Shown in pieces: positions 22,032 to 34,500 of a stretch of 64,000 nucleotides of DNA. The position numbers and the translations under genes were made by a program. The first letter of the stretch is position 1; each line of letters starts with the position of its first letter. This stretch comes from Urophycis tenuis (taxonomy: Eukaryota > Chordata > Actinopteri > Gadiformes > Phycidae): contig JAXIVH010000014.1 in assembly GCA_036785325.1 (NCBI GenBank), positions 2,175,357 to 2,239,356 on the forward strand. The letters are read 5' to 3'. The notes under the pieces were generated by a model, which was not told the DNA's origin, did not search any database, and worked only from the letters and a program-made list of their open reading frames with translations.

Positions 22032-25000
22032 TCAACTATGTGGGAGATGGTTACAAAAAAATGATGAAAAGGGTTGCAGGCAGAGTAGAGTTAAGCGAGA
22101 GGGCAGTGATGATCTTCCATGTTGTCTGCAAACACACACACACACCCCAACATGAGTCAGGTTAAAGTAATCAAGATAGAGTAGTTTTGTACTCATGGGT
22201 AAATGTCTTACTTTTCTTCTGCTGACTTGCTGTCTTGATATTTGGTCCTCGTCTTCCAAGATCTGTTGTCATCCTCCCTAAAATATTACAGTTATCAAAG
22301 TGTTGAAGTATTTAATCACAGAGACACACAGATAAAGCCTACACTGACCATCGTCATGAAATCAATGACAATGCACGGGTAAATGTCTCTTACTTGTCAT
22401 CTGTTGGGTTGCCGTCTTTAGCTGTGGTTAGGTTGGATATGTTCTTCTACAAAGACAACACATATCATTAATGTTGTGAAAGACAGCTCCACGGTGTGAC
22501 ATTTGATTACACACAGGACAACATACCAAAACCAAACCTAGATAAAAATATAAATCAAAGTATTTTTTTTATTACAGGCGTGCTCGCTACCTGGCCCACA
22601 GGAGGTTTGTGTCCAGGTGCTGGGGATACCTGGGAAAGGACAACCGGGCTGTCATCCCCTCCTGTGTTGTCCTCCGCATTCATCAGGAGTACCCTGATGG
22701 AGATGCGGAATACACAGGTTTTAAACCTCCCATTCTTTATGTATATTTTTTGTATATTGCTTTACATAGGTTTATATTTTACATAGGTTTATATTTTATA
22801 TTTTATATTTTACATAAATATTATATATTTATATATTCTAACACTTGACTATACGTAGAGTGTCTGTCTCTTCCTTCTTTTTTCACTGGAGTATTGTATT
22901 GTAACAAATGCAATTTCCCTCAGGGATCATTTAAGTACGTCTGTCTGTCCGTCATTTAGATTGATTTATTATTTATTGCTTGCTTATATTGTTATTTGTT
23001 TATTTGTTGTTCATAAAATGTGTCCACTGTAAAATACATTTATTATTGAGCAATGACATATTTGTGTGTCACAACTTACTTCTTCTACAATGTAGTGGAG
23101 CGCGGGTCCTGGGATTGGCTGAGGCAGGTGTAGGCGTGGGCGGTAAAAAGACCATCGTCGCTGGAAGGACTTCCTGAACAATTTGGCATTTCTACAGTAA
23201 CTATTTTGGAGACACTTGCAAGTTTAAAACAGGGGTTCGTTCTGCTTCTCTCAGAAAATATTTGTATTGGAGTCAATGAGGAGCAGAGAGAGACTGGCCG
23301 CACTTAGAGGCTGCCAATTCAAATTCCGCAAGTCTCTGATTTTTTGAGCACATTGTGAGAGACAATGTTTGTCTACAAATTTGGAAAAAGTATTGTGTGT
23401 AGATTGTAAATTGTGGCCAGGAGCAGCGTGGAAAGAGAAAAAATCTGGATTTTTCTGGGGCTCTCTCCCACTCTGACACAAACATTACACGCAATACACA
23501 ATTAATCTAAAAAAATAATTTCATAATTTCTCCAAAAATGATCATGGTCATTGATCAGTGATTGATCAAAAACTTTATGACCCATCAAAACATGGAATAA
23601 TACACCAAATACACAAGACTTGTGTCTACAGTTTAAAGTTGAAATGGAGTCTCTAGGTGAAAGTATGCCGGAGCAGCAGACAGCAGTAAGCAGTATGAAA
23701 ATTCTTCGGGTTTTTTTACCTCCTCCCATGCATTCTCTATGGGAAATTTTTCAGTTTTTCACAACTTAAGTGTGAAAAATTTGTATTATTTTAAGAAACG
23801 CAATAGCACACCGATCCCGATGAAGATGCACATTTTTTATATATAATTTATCCAAGAACTTGGTAGCGAATCGAAATGTGTCCGGAAGAGGAATAATAAG
23901 GGGCAGCCGCGGCCTACTGGTTAGGGCTTCGGACTTGTAACCGGAGGGTTGCCGGTTCGAACCCTGACCAGTACGAACGGTTGAAGTGCCCTTAAGCAAG
24001 GCACCTAATACCTCACTGCTCCCCGAGCGCCTCTGGATTAGTGTGTGTTTCACCTCACTGTGTGCCTCACCATCACTGTGTGCTGAGTGTATTCCACGAA
24101 TTCACGATTGGGTTAAATGCAGAGACCAAATTTCCCTCACGGGATCAAAAGAGTAATTCTTCTTCTTCTTCTTAGTAAATAATAAAGAAAAAATCCACAG
24201 AAGTGCTCGGTGCGCTTGCCCCGTGGCCCTAATTAAGACATCCTAAAGAAGTATTGGAAAAATAACAAACCTCTTGCTGAGCCATCCTCGTCTGTGTTGA
24301 ACCCTGGGACCAGGAAGGTTCACTAGGCGGGCTCGTCTGGAATGAAAAATTGTGTTACACTGCATTAAGCAAATTGTAAACCAGTTGAGAAAAAAAAAAA
24401 ATCTAATTTTCACAAAGTCTCATACACATTACACTGCATCAATTACCTTGCAGCGATGACTAGCCAGCTGCCACTGAAAGGGGTCAGGTGAACATGGAGC
24501 AGGGGCCTCTGCCTTCACAAGCACCTCAGGAGAGGACTTCCAAACTGGCGAGGAAGGCCTGGGAGAGACCCGGGGTGATGGTGGTGGCGGCGTCTCAAAT
24601 TGCTTAATGGCGGCGGACCACAGCAAACGGACCAGGATCCCCATGCCCTCCTTATCGCTCAGATGGATCTGCGGAAATTACATAACCATTAATTCACAGA
24701 GAAAAAAGTTTTACCCACAAGAAAGCAGCTGCAGACTCACACGAGGATATTCTACTCACACCATCTTTGATCCACAGCACCGGCTGGGAACGGGGGAAGT
24801 ACTCCTCAGCTGAGAAGTACTTCACACCTTTAAAAATAAAAATCAGCCGTTATAATCTCCATACATGTAATGGTGACTTTTTATGATGCATTACTAAATC
24901 TCAATGCAGATTGGAGGTACATTTTTATTCAAACAGCTTGCAGAGAACACATAACATTTTAAAAATGTATCTCCATTTTATCCAAGAACTTTTTTTACGT

Positions 25001-28000
25001 ACCCATGCCCGCAGACACGCGTTGGTATTCCTGACGAAGGACGTCCTGGTAAAACATCTCATAGTTCAGGCGGGGAGGGAAGTCAACAACAAAAACCTGT
25101 AGAAAACAAGAACATGTTCATTTCATCAAGTCACACACAGGTTACAATATATGCATTATTAGAAGATAAGAGAAGATAAATTACTCTTTTGATCCCGTGA
25201 GGGAAATTTGGTCTCTGCATTTAACCCAATCGTGAATTAGTGGAAATACACTCAGCACACAGTGATGGTGAAGCACACTAATCCCGAGGCAGTGAGCTGC
25301 CAACAGCGGTGCTCGGGGAGCAGTGAGGGGTTAGGTGCCTTGCTCACAGGCACTTCAGTCGTTCGTACTGGTCGGAGTTCGAACCGGCAACCCTCCGGTT
25401 ATAAGTCCGAAGCCCTAACCAGTAGGCCGCGGCTGCCCCTATTATTTCAAAGCTAATTCAATCTAATTCAGCCAATGTACTACTTGAATGAAGGAGCAAG
25501 CAAGACATGAAAAAAAGCTCACGTTCGGACAGCGTCTGCGAATGGCGAGCAGGAGCTCGGTGTAATCGTCGGTAGCTTCGCCGATGGTCCCGCTGTCTGT
25601 CAGGTTGTTGCTGGGCGCCAGAAGACAAACGGCGTCCGGGATCCGAGGAAGCACAGCGTTCAGCACCTCGGTCCGCAGTGCAGAGGCAGCAGCCCCTGGG
25701 GTCGACATGAAGCCAAAAGAAAAGGGTTCCTCTGGCATCTCGACCACACCATCTACAATGGCTCGAAGATGGGAGTCTCCGACAATCAGAACAAACTGCA
25801 ACAACAAACATAATTTCTTTAGCATGAAAGCCATCACCAACATCAACTGTTTTCTTCATAAACTGGACAACAATAATACCTTCTTGTCAGGAGACTCTGG
25901 TGGGATGACCAGTTTGTGGCTACGCCCAGTGAAGGGTGAAACTGGCCATGCCTGCGGTTTATGGCGGTGGCCAGTACCGTGGCCTGTTTAGAAATAAACA
26001 AATACAGGTAAAAAATAATGAATGAAGCAAACCAGCAAATACCTCAAATAAATGCACATTTTTAATCAAGCAGCTTTTAAAACAGCAGCGTTAAATCAAG
26101 CTTTAAACGAACAGAATTTGAATTGATGATTAATTAATGTAGTTATTTAATACTTAAAGATAAAACAGCTGCATACTCACGTCCACAAAAGTCGGCACCG
26201 ACATCATCCGATGTCGACAACTGTGCAAATGGGGGTGACGTTTCAACGATCTGAGGACAGATAATTAAAGCCCATGGTGCAGGGTTTTTTTTTTCTTTTC
26301 TGGCAATTTTCTAGTTGGTAATAAACATTTAAACAGTTATCCATTGTATTTGATGTTGTAGGGTATCACAAAAAATAAATATAATAAGGAAAAGTGGGTG
26401 ATATGTTAGCGGTTGGCTAACAGGTTCACGATTATTCTTATTTCTCCCACAATGCATTGCATGACGTCACATGGGGGACTCCAGACGAAAGCCCACCTTG
26501 ATACCATTGAGAGAGAGGAGTAGTAAGAAAGTGACAGTGTCAGATATATAAGTAAATACCGGTATATAGATAGAGATAGCCTAGATAGATAGATACATAG
26601 ATAGTGAGAGATAGCATAGTTTAACAAACTCGTCTGCATTGTGTCTCAATGAAATGCAGTAGCAAGGCCGCATGGATCAATAGCGCATGCTAATATGAAA
26701 AGGAGATGAAATGTTAGCTATTCACATGTGTAATTATAAACTTCTATCAATAAATACTTTGATCGTGTTACACGGGATGATCAAGTCAGTACAGAAATGA
26801 ACATAGTCAGTAAAGCGATCAGCCACAACATCAGCCCCATTGATCCCCCTGATTTCACCGGGTCTCTGTCCTGTCGGCTGATGGTGAAGCCATCCATTTC
26901 TATGTATGCCGTCGTAACGCTGTCCGTAAGCCACGACTCCGTAAAACAGAGAAGGCTGCACTGTCGGTACAGCCGATCATACTTCACAAGCGCTGCAAGT
27001 TCATCAACTTTGTTGACTACGGAGCGCACGTTGCCCATAATCACAGAGGGTAGGACAGGCTTGTGCCTACTGAGCCTGTTCCTCACCGTCGGCCTCTTTT
27101 CCTTCGCTTTAACTCCAGAGGTAAATCCAAGTGTGGATGGCCACAGTTTGCCATTGTATCCCAAATAGTGGGGCTGTTAAGCTCAACGATCTTGCTTTTT
27201 ATGAAAGAAGCATGAAACTTCCAGGGTTTGTTCCTGATGACCTAAGCTTTAATTTTAGATCTGGAGGCATTCTCAGTTTGACCTCTGAGGTCAGATAGAG
27301 GTCATTGACCTCTGTAATATGTTGTGACACTACAGGTGAATGGGGTAAAAAAAAAAAAAAAAATAGATATCACCATGAAACTTTCTTAGTTGATTACTCA
27401 TGTTAAGCTAAGAAAAAAATGTATAGAAAGTTTTTTTTAATTTTAATGTTTAAATATGCAAATTATGCCTTATCTCATTAAAAATGCGCTAATTTGCATA
27501 CATTAAAAAAAAAAAAAAAATCAGATTGCCTGATAAAGCCAGGCTCCAGATATTTTTTTCATTTTGTTGTCATGAGATGGTAAAAGAATTACTGAGGGGT
27601 TTATGGACATCTACCTCTACTATCCTGTAATTCACCTGTACCTCTGTGATATGAAATTTCTAGGCCCGAAATTAGGGCCCCGTCCACACGAAGCCGGATT
27701 TCGAAAACGATCTCCCCCCTCCCCCGTTTTTCTCAGCGGGGGGGCCAGACATTTCTCCGTAAAGACAGAGTCGTTGCTGAAACGCATCTAGCTCTTGAAA
27801 CGCTGAAGTACATATTCCTGGCCTGTGTGTGGCGCTGTTTCAGCTACAGAAATCCACCGAAAAACAGTTTCATGTTGCAGAAGTGACAGGTCCCCAACAA
27901 CATAAACCAACCTAAACCACTCGACAGTCGATAAGTCAAACACAGGCAGTCAATTAATCATCCAACATCTTCCTCTCTCGGATCCTGGCGTCCCAAAGTG

Positions 28001-28996
28001 TAAACTAGTTTGCACTGATTAGAAAATCAGATAGACTTTAAATGATCAATTTTGGAATATATATTCAATGTTGTGCGATATAGGTCAGCGCGTTTTCACT
28101 TAGCCGCCCATTAAATGGTTAATTTGTGGAGACAATCCAAAAGGAGATAAATAACCATATTTATTATTACTTTTATTTATAGTCATTCTAAAGGCATATC
28201 CTCCACGTTTATTTCACTCCGACTCTGGCCGATGACATCATCGTTTGCGTTTCTGGTGTTCACACGAAGCCAAAACCTGAAACGTTTTCGACTTTTCCAC
28301 CCTGGAACCTGGTTTAAAAAAAGTGCGGTTTCAGCCACCGAAAACGCCGTCTCCGTCTTTACGCTCAGCCTAAACGCAAAAGACATTTGCGGTTTCACTC
28401 GAAATTCGTCTCCGTGTGGACGGGGCCTAGATTAGAAATGGGTGTATCTCAAGCCCTCTCACGTCTAACCGGTTCAAAAATATATGGCTGCGGGCCATCA
28501 TAAATGTTAATTGTGGGTCTCGTCACCTCTTCCTCATCCCAGTTAGACGCCAAAGTTCTAGTACAAGGTTGAGGCTACTTCCACCAGGTCTCCCCCATGT
28601 GACGTCATCGCTGAATTGCATTAAAAATAACCGTTACTACCAAAAACTACAAAAAACTGGACTTTAACACCATTTTGGACATTTCTAACTTTATATACAT
28701 GTTGAGTGCTTTATCGAAAGTGGTGTTCTGCACCATGGCCTTTAACACATTAAACCTCAGACGAGTGTGGACAGTCTTGCCATGTCTCAGTTCAGAGTGT
28801 TTGTTGTTCAAAACAGGTTTCTGTGTGTGTGTCAGTTGTAATGGGAACATACGCTAACTGGAGACTGGGAGCACGGGGGTTGGGTCTCCAGGGTCTCGAT
28901 GGTCCCGGACCCAGTGGCTGGGGAGGACTCCTGCTCCTGGCGGAACCTAATCCACCGCTCCTTCGACAGCCGCGAACGCTTCCCCTTCCTCGGCAT
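22032..28996 (-). CDS. SGNH-hydrolase-like protein (GDSH motif), complete, 11 coding exons
   Basis: Exons on the minus strand: 28853-28996, 26181-26250, 25880-25983, 25523-25795, 25003-25096, 24760-24827, 24447-24668, 24271-24336, 22394-22446, 22212-22277, 22032-22125; 1254 nt, 417 residues, all phases close. N-terminus is basic (MPRKGKRSRLSKERWIRFRQ) and its ATG follows a TTCTTGCAG, so a non-coding exon probably lies upstream. The core has SGNH blocks: LIVGDSHLR (Ser114), MSTPG (Gly140), LAPSNNLT (Asn169/170) and IKDGIHLSD (Asp250-x2-His253), so the Ser-Asp-His set is intact. VFVVDFPPRLNYEMFYQDVL follows block III. I recall many teleost paralogs with this MPRK... plus GDSHLR layout but no established function. 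The last four exons are short and of low complexity; the end is less certain than the core. Substrate unknown. Confidence 0.8.
22578..22848 (+). pseudogene. P2RX7 C-terminal-domain-like exon, isolated
   Basis: After TTTTTTTTATTACAG the plus strand reads RARYLAHRRFVSRCWGYLGK then NRAVIPSCVVLRIHQEYPDG and YTGFK. This is the zinc-binding intracellular domain of P2X7 receptors (PSCVV..IR..YP...YTGF), which teleosts carry in many unrelated genes. No partner exon is visible on this strand; it lies antisense in the intron between exons 24271-24336 and 22394-22446 of the SGNH-like gene. It is open to 22848 but conservation ends at about 22726. Confidence 0.65.
23901..24174 (+). mobile_element. tRNA-derived SINE
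   Basis: GGGGCAGCCGCGGCCTACTG GTTAGGGCTTCGGACTTGTA: a box A-like head, then GGTTCGAACCCTG as box B, a tRNA-unrelated body and a TTC-repeat end. The copy at 25161-25440 is in the opposite orientation. Confidence 0.88.
25161..25440 (-). mobile_element. tRNA-derived SINE, inverted relative to 23901-24174
   Basis: Complementary to the first copy over nearly its whole length, including the GTTCGAAC box B and the GGGGCAGCCGCGGCCTACTG end. Located in the intron between SGNH exons 25523-25795 and 25003-25096. Confidence 0.88.
26781..27164 (-). mobile_element. LINE endonuclease fragment (Rex1-like)
   Basis: Minus-strand frame contains VLPSVIMGNVRSVVNKVDEL and LLCFTESWLTDSV, the start of an AP-endonuclease domain of non-LTR retrotransposons. 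Truncated after about 60 residues. The adjoining 26640-26850 reappears inverted at about 30430-30680. Confidence 0.75.
27673..28429. mobile_element. hAT-like MITE with GGCCCCGTCCACACG ends
   Basis: Left end TAGGGCCCCGTCCACACGAA and right end complement of TAGGCCCCGTCCACACGGAG; sub-terminal GTTTTCGA-type words are also mirrored. Length 757 bp, no transposase frame. A clean 8-bp target duplication is not visible, so superfamily is a suggestion. Confidence 0.65.
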
Positions 28997-29394
28997 CCTG
29001 CAAGAAGAAACAAGCTAGAGGCGTTATGAACACATCTTGGGACATATTTAATTTTCATGCTGTGCACCTAACTTCAGCAAATGTGCTAGTAGTGACGTAT
29101 AAACATGCACAATATTTCCAACAACAGCATTATTTTACCACACTAAGAAGGTCCATTTTTAAATCTGATATACTTGTTTGGCCGGTAATGAATTAATTTT
29201 TGAAAGAACGCGTCTTAAATGAAAAAAGAAAAGAAGCCATCAGTCAGAGTCTTCAAACACACCAGACTGCATTAACAAAATCATTAAACCATTAATTAAC
29301 CTAGTTTAATTTAAGACATTCCCTATTCGAAATCACCATCTTAAATCACTGTTTTCCCGTGTACTGCCATCTTAAATCACAGTTTTCTTAAATG

Positions 29395-29590
29395 GAATCT
29401 GGCCGCTATCAAATAACTCGGCCACATTGAAAATGATTTATCTGTGTAGAAATCATATTTACAGTGTCGTCAAGCAAGTACAACAACTTGAACCGATAAT
29501 ACAAGAAAACACAAACCATTAATGAACCTAGCTTAAGTTAAGACATTGCCTGTTGTGGCACATTTTCCCGCCGTTTAAATGACTGCTTCT
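29395..29590 (+). repeat. About 195-bp direct repeat, copy 1
   Basis: GGAATCTGGCCGCTATCAAA ... CCCGCCGTTTAAATGACTGC; matches 30697-30897 at roughly 85-90% by eye. Confidence 0.75.
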
Positions 29591-29647
29591 GGTCAAATTC
29601 GTCATTGAGATTCAAAACGGCGAATTTTAGCGGAAGCAGTTGTACCG

Positions 29648-29732
29648 CCATCCTAAATCACTGTTTTCCCGTGTACCGCGATCTGAAATCACTGTTTTCC
29701 CGTGTACCGCCATCTGAAATCACTGTTTTCTT
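29648..29732 (+). repeat. Short tandem repeat, about 29-bp unit
   Basis: Three units of CCATCTGAAATCACTGTTTT CCCGTGTAC type; two more degenerate units lie at 29335-29392. Confidence 0.75.
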
Positions 29733-29734
29733 AA

Positions 29735-30383
29735 AGTGATGGTTCGGAGTAAAATTCACCCTGAGGTAATTTCCACCAATAATCCAGCCAAATACCCCCT
29801 CAGATGCATTTTTAGCGATGGTCAATATTTATCAAGTTTAGGGGTATCAGCCGAATGGCTTAGTATTGGAGTGAAAGGTACAATGTGTATATCTCGTAAA
29901 TTACCCCACTAATAATGCATGGATTGTTACCCAACTTCTGTAGTAGTACATATATGGTCTGTACTCACAAAACGAGGCATTTTAAAGTTTGTTAGTACAT
30001 CAGGCGTTGATTTAAAAGAACACTTTTCTGATAGCTTCAACTCTCTGTTGCTAAGGCTACCGCTGCGTCGAAGTCACTTCCGTCTTTCCGGATAAGTTCG
30101 TAAAAGTCCTCTTCAAAACTCACAAGCATAAGGAAAAAGTTAGTGAATTCAACACTTCATCTAATTTCAAGTATTCAATTATTCCAGTTATCAATACATT
30201 TCGATGGAGTGTTGAATTCATACACATATACACATTGTACCGTTCACTCCAATACTAAGCCATTCGGCTGATACCCCTAAACTTGATAAATATTGACCGT
30301 CGCTAAAAACGCATCTGGGGGGGTATTTGGCTGGATTATTGGTGGAAATTACCTCAGGGTGAATTTTACTCCGAACCATCACT
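29735..30383. mobile_element. Kolobok-like MITE, copy 1 (649 bp)
   Basis: Bounded by TTAA at 29731-29734 and 30384-30387. Terminal inverted repeats begin AGTGATGGTTCGGAGTAAAA and extend about 140 bp. TTAA target plus AG-start termini fit Kolobok; piggyBac also uses TTAA but normally starts CCC. No coding frame. Confidence 0.8.
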
Positions 30384-30696
30384 TTAAAGGAGTGTTTTGA
30401 GTGTACGGACTGGTCTGTGTTTTATGAGGGAGACCCCGATGGGGCTGATCGTTTTACTGACTATGTTAATTTCTGCACTGACTTGATCATCCCGTGCAAC
30501 ACGATCAAAGTATTTATTTATATAAGTTTATAATTACACGTATGAATAGCTATTATTTCGTCTCCTATTCATGTGAATATACATTGGTGATCCATGCCGC
30601 CTTGCCACGGAATCCAACGTATTGTTTTTTGTCACAGGTTAATAAACTGACCACGTCTCCTGCATCTCATTGAGACGCAACGCACCATGGGCTTTG

Positions 30697-30897
30697 AATG
30701 GAGCCTGACCGCTGTCAAATATGTTATTCAACATCGAAAATGATTTTTTATCTGTGTAGAAATCATATTTACGATTTCCTCAAGCAAGTACAGCAACTTG
30801 AACCGATAATACAAGAAAACACAAAACCATTAATGAACCTAGTTTACTTTCAGACAGTCCCTATTGTGACACATTTTCCCGCCGTTTAAATGATTGC
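30697..30897 (+). repeat. About 195-bp direct repeat, copy 2
   Basis: Partner of 29395-29590. Confidence 0.75.
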
Positions 30898-31515
30898 CCA
30901 TCAAGACACCAGGTGTACATGTTTGAATGTGTTTCAGGTGATTATAGCCAAAACACGACGAAAGTCGAGTTTAATCTCACTGTTGTGTACAACTGACATG
31001 TTGTGAAGACAAAGCATATTCCTTACCTCTGATGCGAAAGAGCAGGTTCTTCTTCTTCTTTATTTTTCATGGCGGATCATACCTTTTCACTATATACCGC
31101 CACCTACTGGACTACTACACGGCAGTGTGTAACGAGGACGTTGGCAAATGATACTTTAAATCATAAAAATAATAATTATATATATATATAAGGTTAAATT
31201 ATTTTAATTAGTTCAGTATCATTAAGATGCATAACAAAATACCTGCTTCTTTTTCCCTCCATTCCATGCTCCTGTAACATATTGTGATTGTCATTTTCTT
31301 CATCCAATTCTTTCAATTTCTGCCTGTGCTGGTCAAATTTCTTACATTTAAATAAAACTTGATTAACATCTGTTGTGGAAATTTCCTCAGCTGCTGGTGA
31401 AGAATGAAATAGATGCTTCTGCCGGCCGACAAGGTTTTATTTTCTTTGCAAAGAAAAGGTCAATCAACACGCGAGCGCTGAAAGATGAAGAAAGACCCCG
31501 AGCATGGGGATACCT
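30898..31515. other. AT-rich sequence, no gene seen
   Basis: Contains CGCCACCTACTGGACTACTA-type interspersed-repeat sequence near 31100 and a short TA array near 31178-31188. No coding content recognised. Confidence 0.5.
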
Positions 31516-34500
31516 AATAATAATAATAATAATAATAATTCATTATATTTATATAGTGCTTTTCAAGGACCCAAAGACGCTTACATGGAAGAGAAAAAAG
31601 AAGAAAAAGAACATAATAGAGAGACATACTGGGGGGACGAGGTGGGGACAACAGTGATTGACATGGAGGAATGAAGCACAGGGGGGAGGGACAGGACACC
31701 GGTTATGGGTAGGGGAGGTCGAAGGCTTGGGAGAAGAGGTAGGTTTTTAAATGGGACTTGAATGTGGGGAGTGAGGGGGAGTCGCGGACTGGTTGGGGGA
31801 GAGAGTTCCAGAGCCGGGGTGCAGAGCGGGAGAAGGCTCTGTCCCCAAAGGACTTAAGTTTGGACCTGGGTGTGATCAGGGAGAGACTGGAGGAGGATCG
31901 GAGGGCACGGGTGGGGCGGTGGGGGGTGAGGAGGTCAGACAAGTACGGGGGGGCCAGGTGATGGAGGGCTTTGAAGGTGAGAAGAAGTGTTTTGAAGATG
32001 ATGCGCTGTTTAATGGGGAGCCAGTGGAGAGAGTGGAGAACTGGGGTGATGTGCTGGTGGGACCGGGTGTGGGTAAGGAGGCGGGCGGCAGAGTTCTGGA
32101 CCAGTTGGAGTCTATGGAGGGAATGGGAAGTGATGCCAGTGAGGAGGGAGTTGCAGTAGTCGAGGCGGGAGGAGATGAAGGCGTGGATGAGGGATTCGGC
32201 AGCAGGGGGAGAGAGGCAGTGTCTGATTTTGGCGATGCGACGGAGGTGGAAGTATGAGGTTTTGACGATAGAGCTGACATGGGGATCGAAGGAGAGGGTA
32301 GGGTCCAGAATAACGCCAAGGTTGCGTGCCAGGGGGGAGGGAGTGATGGTTGAGGTGCCGATGGTGAGTGAGATGGGTCCGGTTTTGCTGAGGGTGGATT
32401 TGGTGCCAATGAGGAGGAGTTCTGTTTTGTCGCTGTTGAGTTGAAGGAAGTTGTGGGTCAGCCATGATTTTATTATAGAGATGCAGGTTTCGATGTGGGT
32501 GAGGGGTGGGTTTTGGGTGGGTTTGGTGCTGATATATATCTGGGTGTCGTCGGCGTAGCAATGAAAGTCCAGGTTGAGGTTGCGCATGATATGACCAAGG
32601 GGGAAGATGTAGCAGATGAAGAGGAGGGGTCCGAGGACTGAGCCTTGGGGGACCCCCTGCTTGACTGGGGAGAGGGTGGATGTGTGACCGGAGAGAGAGA
32701 CGAACTGTTGCCTGTTGGTGAGGTATGAGGTGAGCCAGTCGAGTGCAGTGCCCTCAACACCCTGTTGGCGCAGCCTTTGAAGGAGGATAGAGTGGTTAAC
32801 AGTGTCAAAGGCTGCGCTAAGGTCGAGGAGTAACAGGATGTTGAGGGCGCCGGAGTCTGCGGAGGTGAGGAGATCGTTGATGACTTTGAGGAGGGCGGTT
32901 TCGGTGCTGTGAAGTGGGCGGAAACCAGACTGGAGGGGTTCATAGAGGTTATTGGACTGGAGATGGGTGTGGAGTTGGGCGGCGACGATGCGCTCAAGAG
33001 TTTTGGAGAGGAATGGGAGGTTGGAGATGGGGCGGTAGTTGGAGAGGTTGGCTGGGTCCAGGGTGGGCTTTTTGAGGATGGGGGTGATGGAGGCAAGTTT
33101 GTAGGCAGTGGGAAAGTGACCAAGGGATAGAGACTGGTTGAAGAGGGTGGTGAGGTGGGGGAGGAGGGCAGGAAGGCAGGCCTTGGTTAAGGTTGTTGGG
33201 AGGGGGTCGAGGGAGCAGGTGGTTGTCTTCGATGCTTCGATGCTTCAATACCTATAATTACTGTCATTTTAATAACCACTGTCACTTTTCAATTTTGCAC
33301 CTTATTCTGCATTTCTGCATTTCAACCTGCACCATAATCGCTCATTTGCACTTCTGGTTAGAATGCCAACTGTATTTCGTTGTCCCTGTACTTGTACTCT
33401 GCACAATGACAATAAAGTTGAATCTAATCTAATCTAATCTAATCTAATGATGTCCTGGATGTGGGAGGAGTTGACAGGGGAGAAAGCAGCGAGCGGAGGG
33501 AAGGGCGGGAGGTCAGGGAAAAGGGGGAGGAGCTGTGGGGGAGAAGTGTGTGTGGCGGGGGAGTTGCTGATAGTGGCAGTCAGGGAGCTGTTGATTTGGG
33601 AGATTTTGTTGTTGAAAGCGAGGAGGAAGGAGTCACAGAGGTCGGGGCAGGAGGGTGGGTTGGTGGCCGGTGGCTGGAGCAGTTTGTTAACAGTGGAGAA
33701 CAGGGTGCAGGGATTCCGGCTGGTGCTGTTGATGAGGGATGAGAAGTGGGCGGATTTGGCAGGGGGCGTCACGGTAGGAGGAAATGTGTTGTTTGAAGGC
33801 TTCGGTGTGGACGGTGAGGCGGGTTCTTTTGAAAAGACGTTCAAGTTGACGGCCAGCTTGCTTCATGGTGCGCAGTTCAGGGGTGTACCAGGGGGCGGAG
33901 TTGGTGAATGAGACAGATGATGTTTTCCAGAGAGGATGGTGTTGAGTTTGGAGGCATAGTCGTCAGGCGAAGAGGGGGCGGAGTCAGGGGGAAAGGCAGA
34001 GGAGATGAGCTGGGAGAGAGTGAGTGGGTTGATTGCCTTGATGTTGCGGTAGGAGATGGTGCGTTTTTGGGGATTATGGGGTGAGGGTAGGGGGGCGGAG
34101 AAGATGATGCAGAGGTGATCAGAGAGTGGAAAGAGGAGAGGATAAGGGTTGAATATGGGTAGGAAGGAGGAGCAGACTATGTCCAGGGTGTGTCCTTTGG
34201 TATGGGTGGGGAAGTTGATGTGTTGGGTAAGGTGGAAACAGTCTAGGAGAGAGAGGAAATCGGACGTCAGTGGGATGTTGGGCTGATCAATGTGGATATT
34301 TAGGTCCCCAGTGAGTAGGAGGCGGGAGGAGAGAGAGGATGCAATGGTGAGGAGTTCAGAGAGATCAGAGAGAAAAGACGGGTGGGGCTTTGGTGGACGG
34401 TAGATGAGAACAGAGGTAATAGAGTTGGGGAGGGAGAAGGTGAGGTATTCGAAGGAAGAGATAGATGGGAGATTGAGGTTCAGTTCAGTGATGGGTAGGG

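Noticed and set aside
23901..23975. tRNA gene-like sequences here and at 25366-25440, 35884-35955, 62248-62320
   Set aside because: Box A and box B are present but the cloverleaf is incomplete and each continues into a SINE body.
32473..33123. Ser/Thr/Pro-rich frame of 216 codons and several frames on the plus strand of 31758-34859
   Set aside because: Shadow frames of the LINE; the frame with FDTVNHSILL and YADD motifs is the real one.
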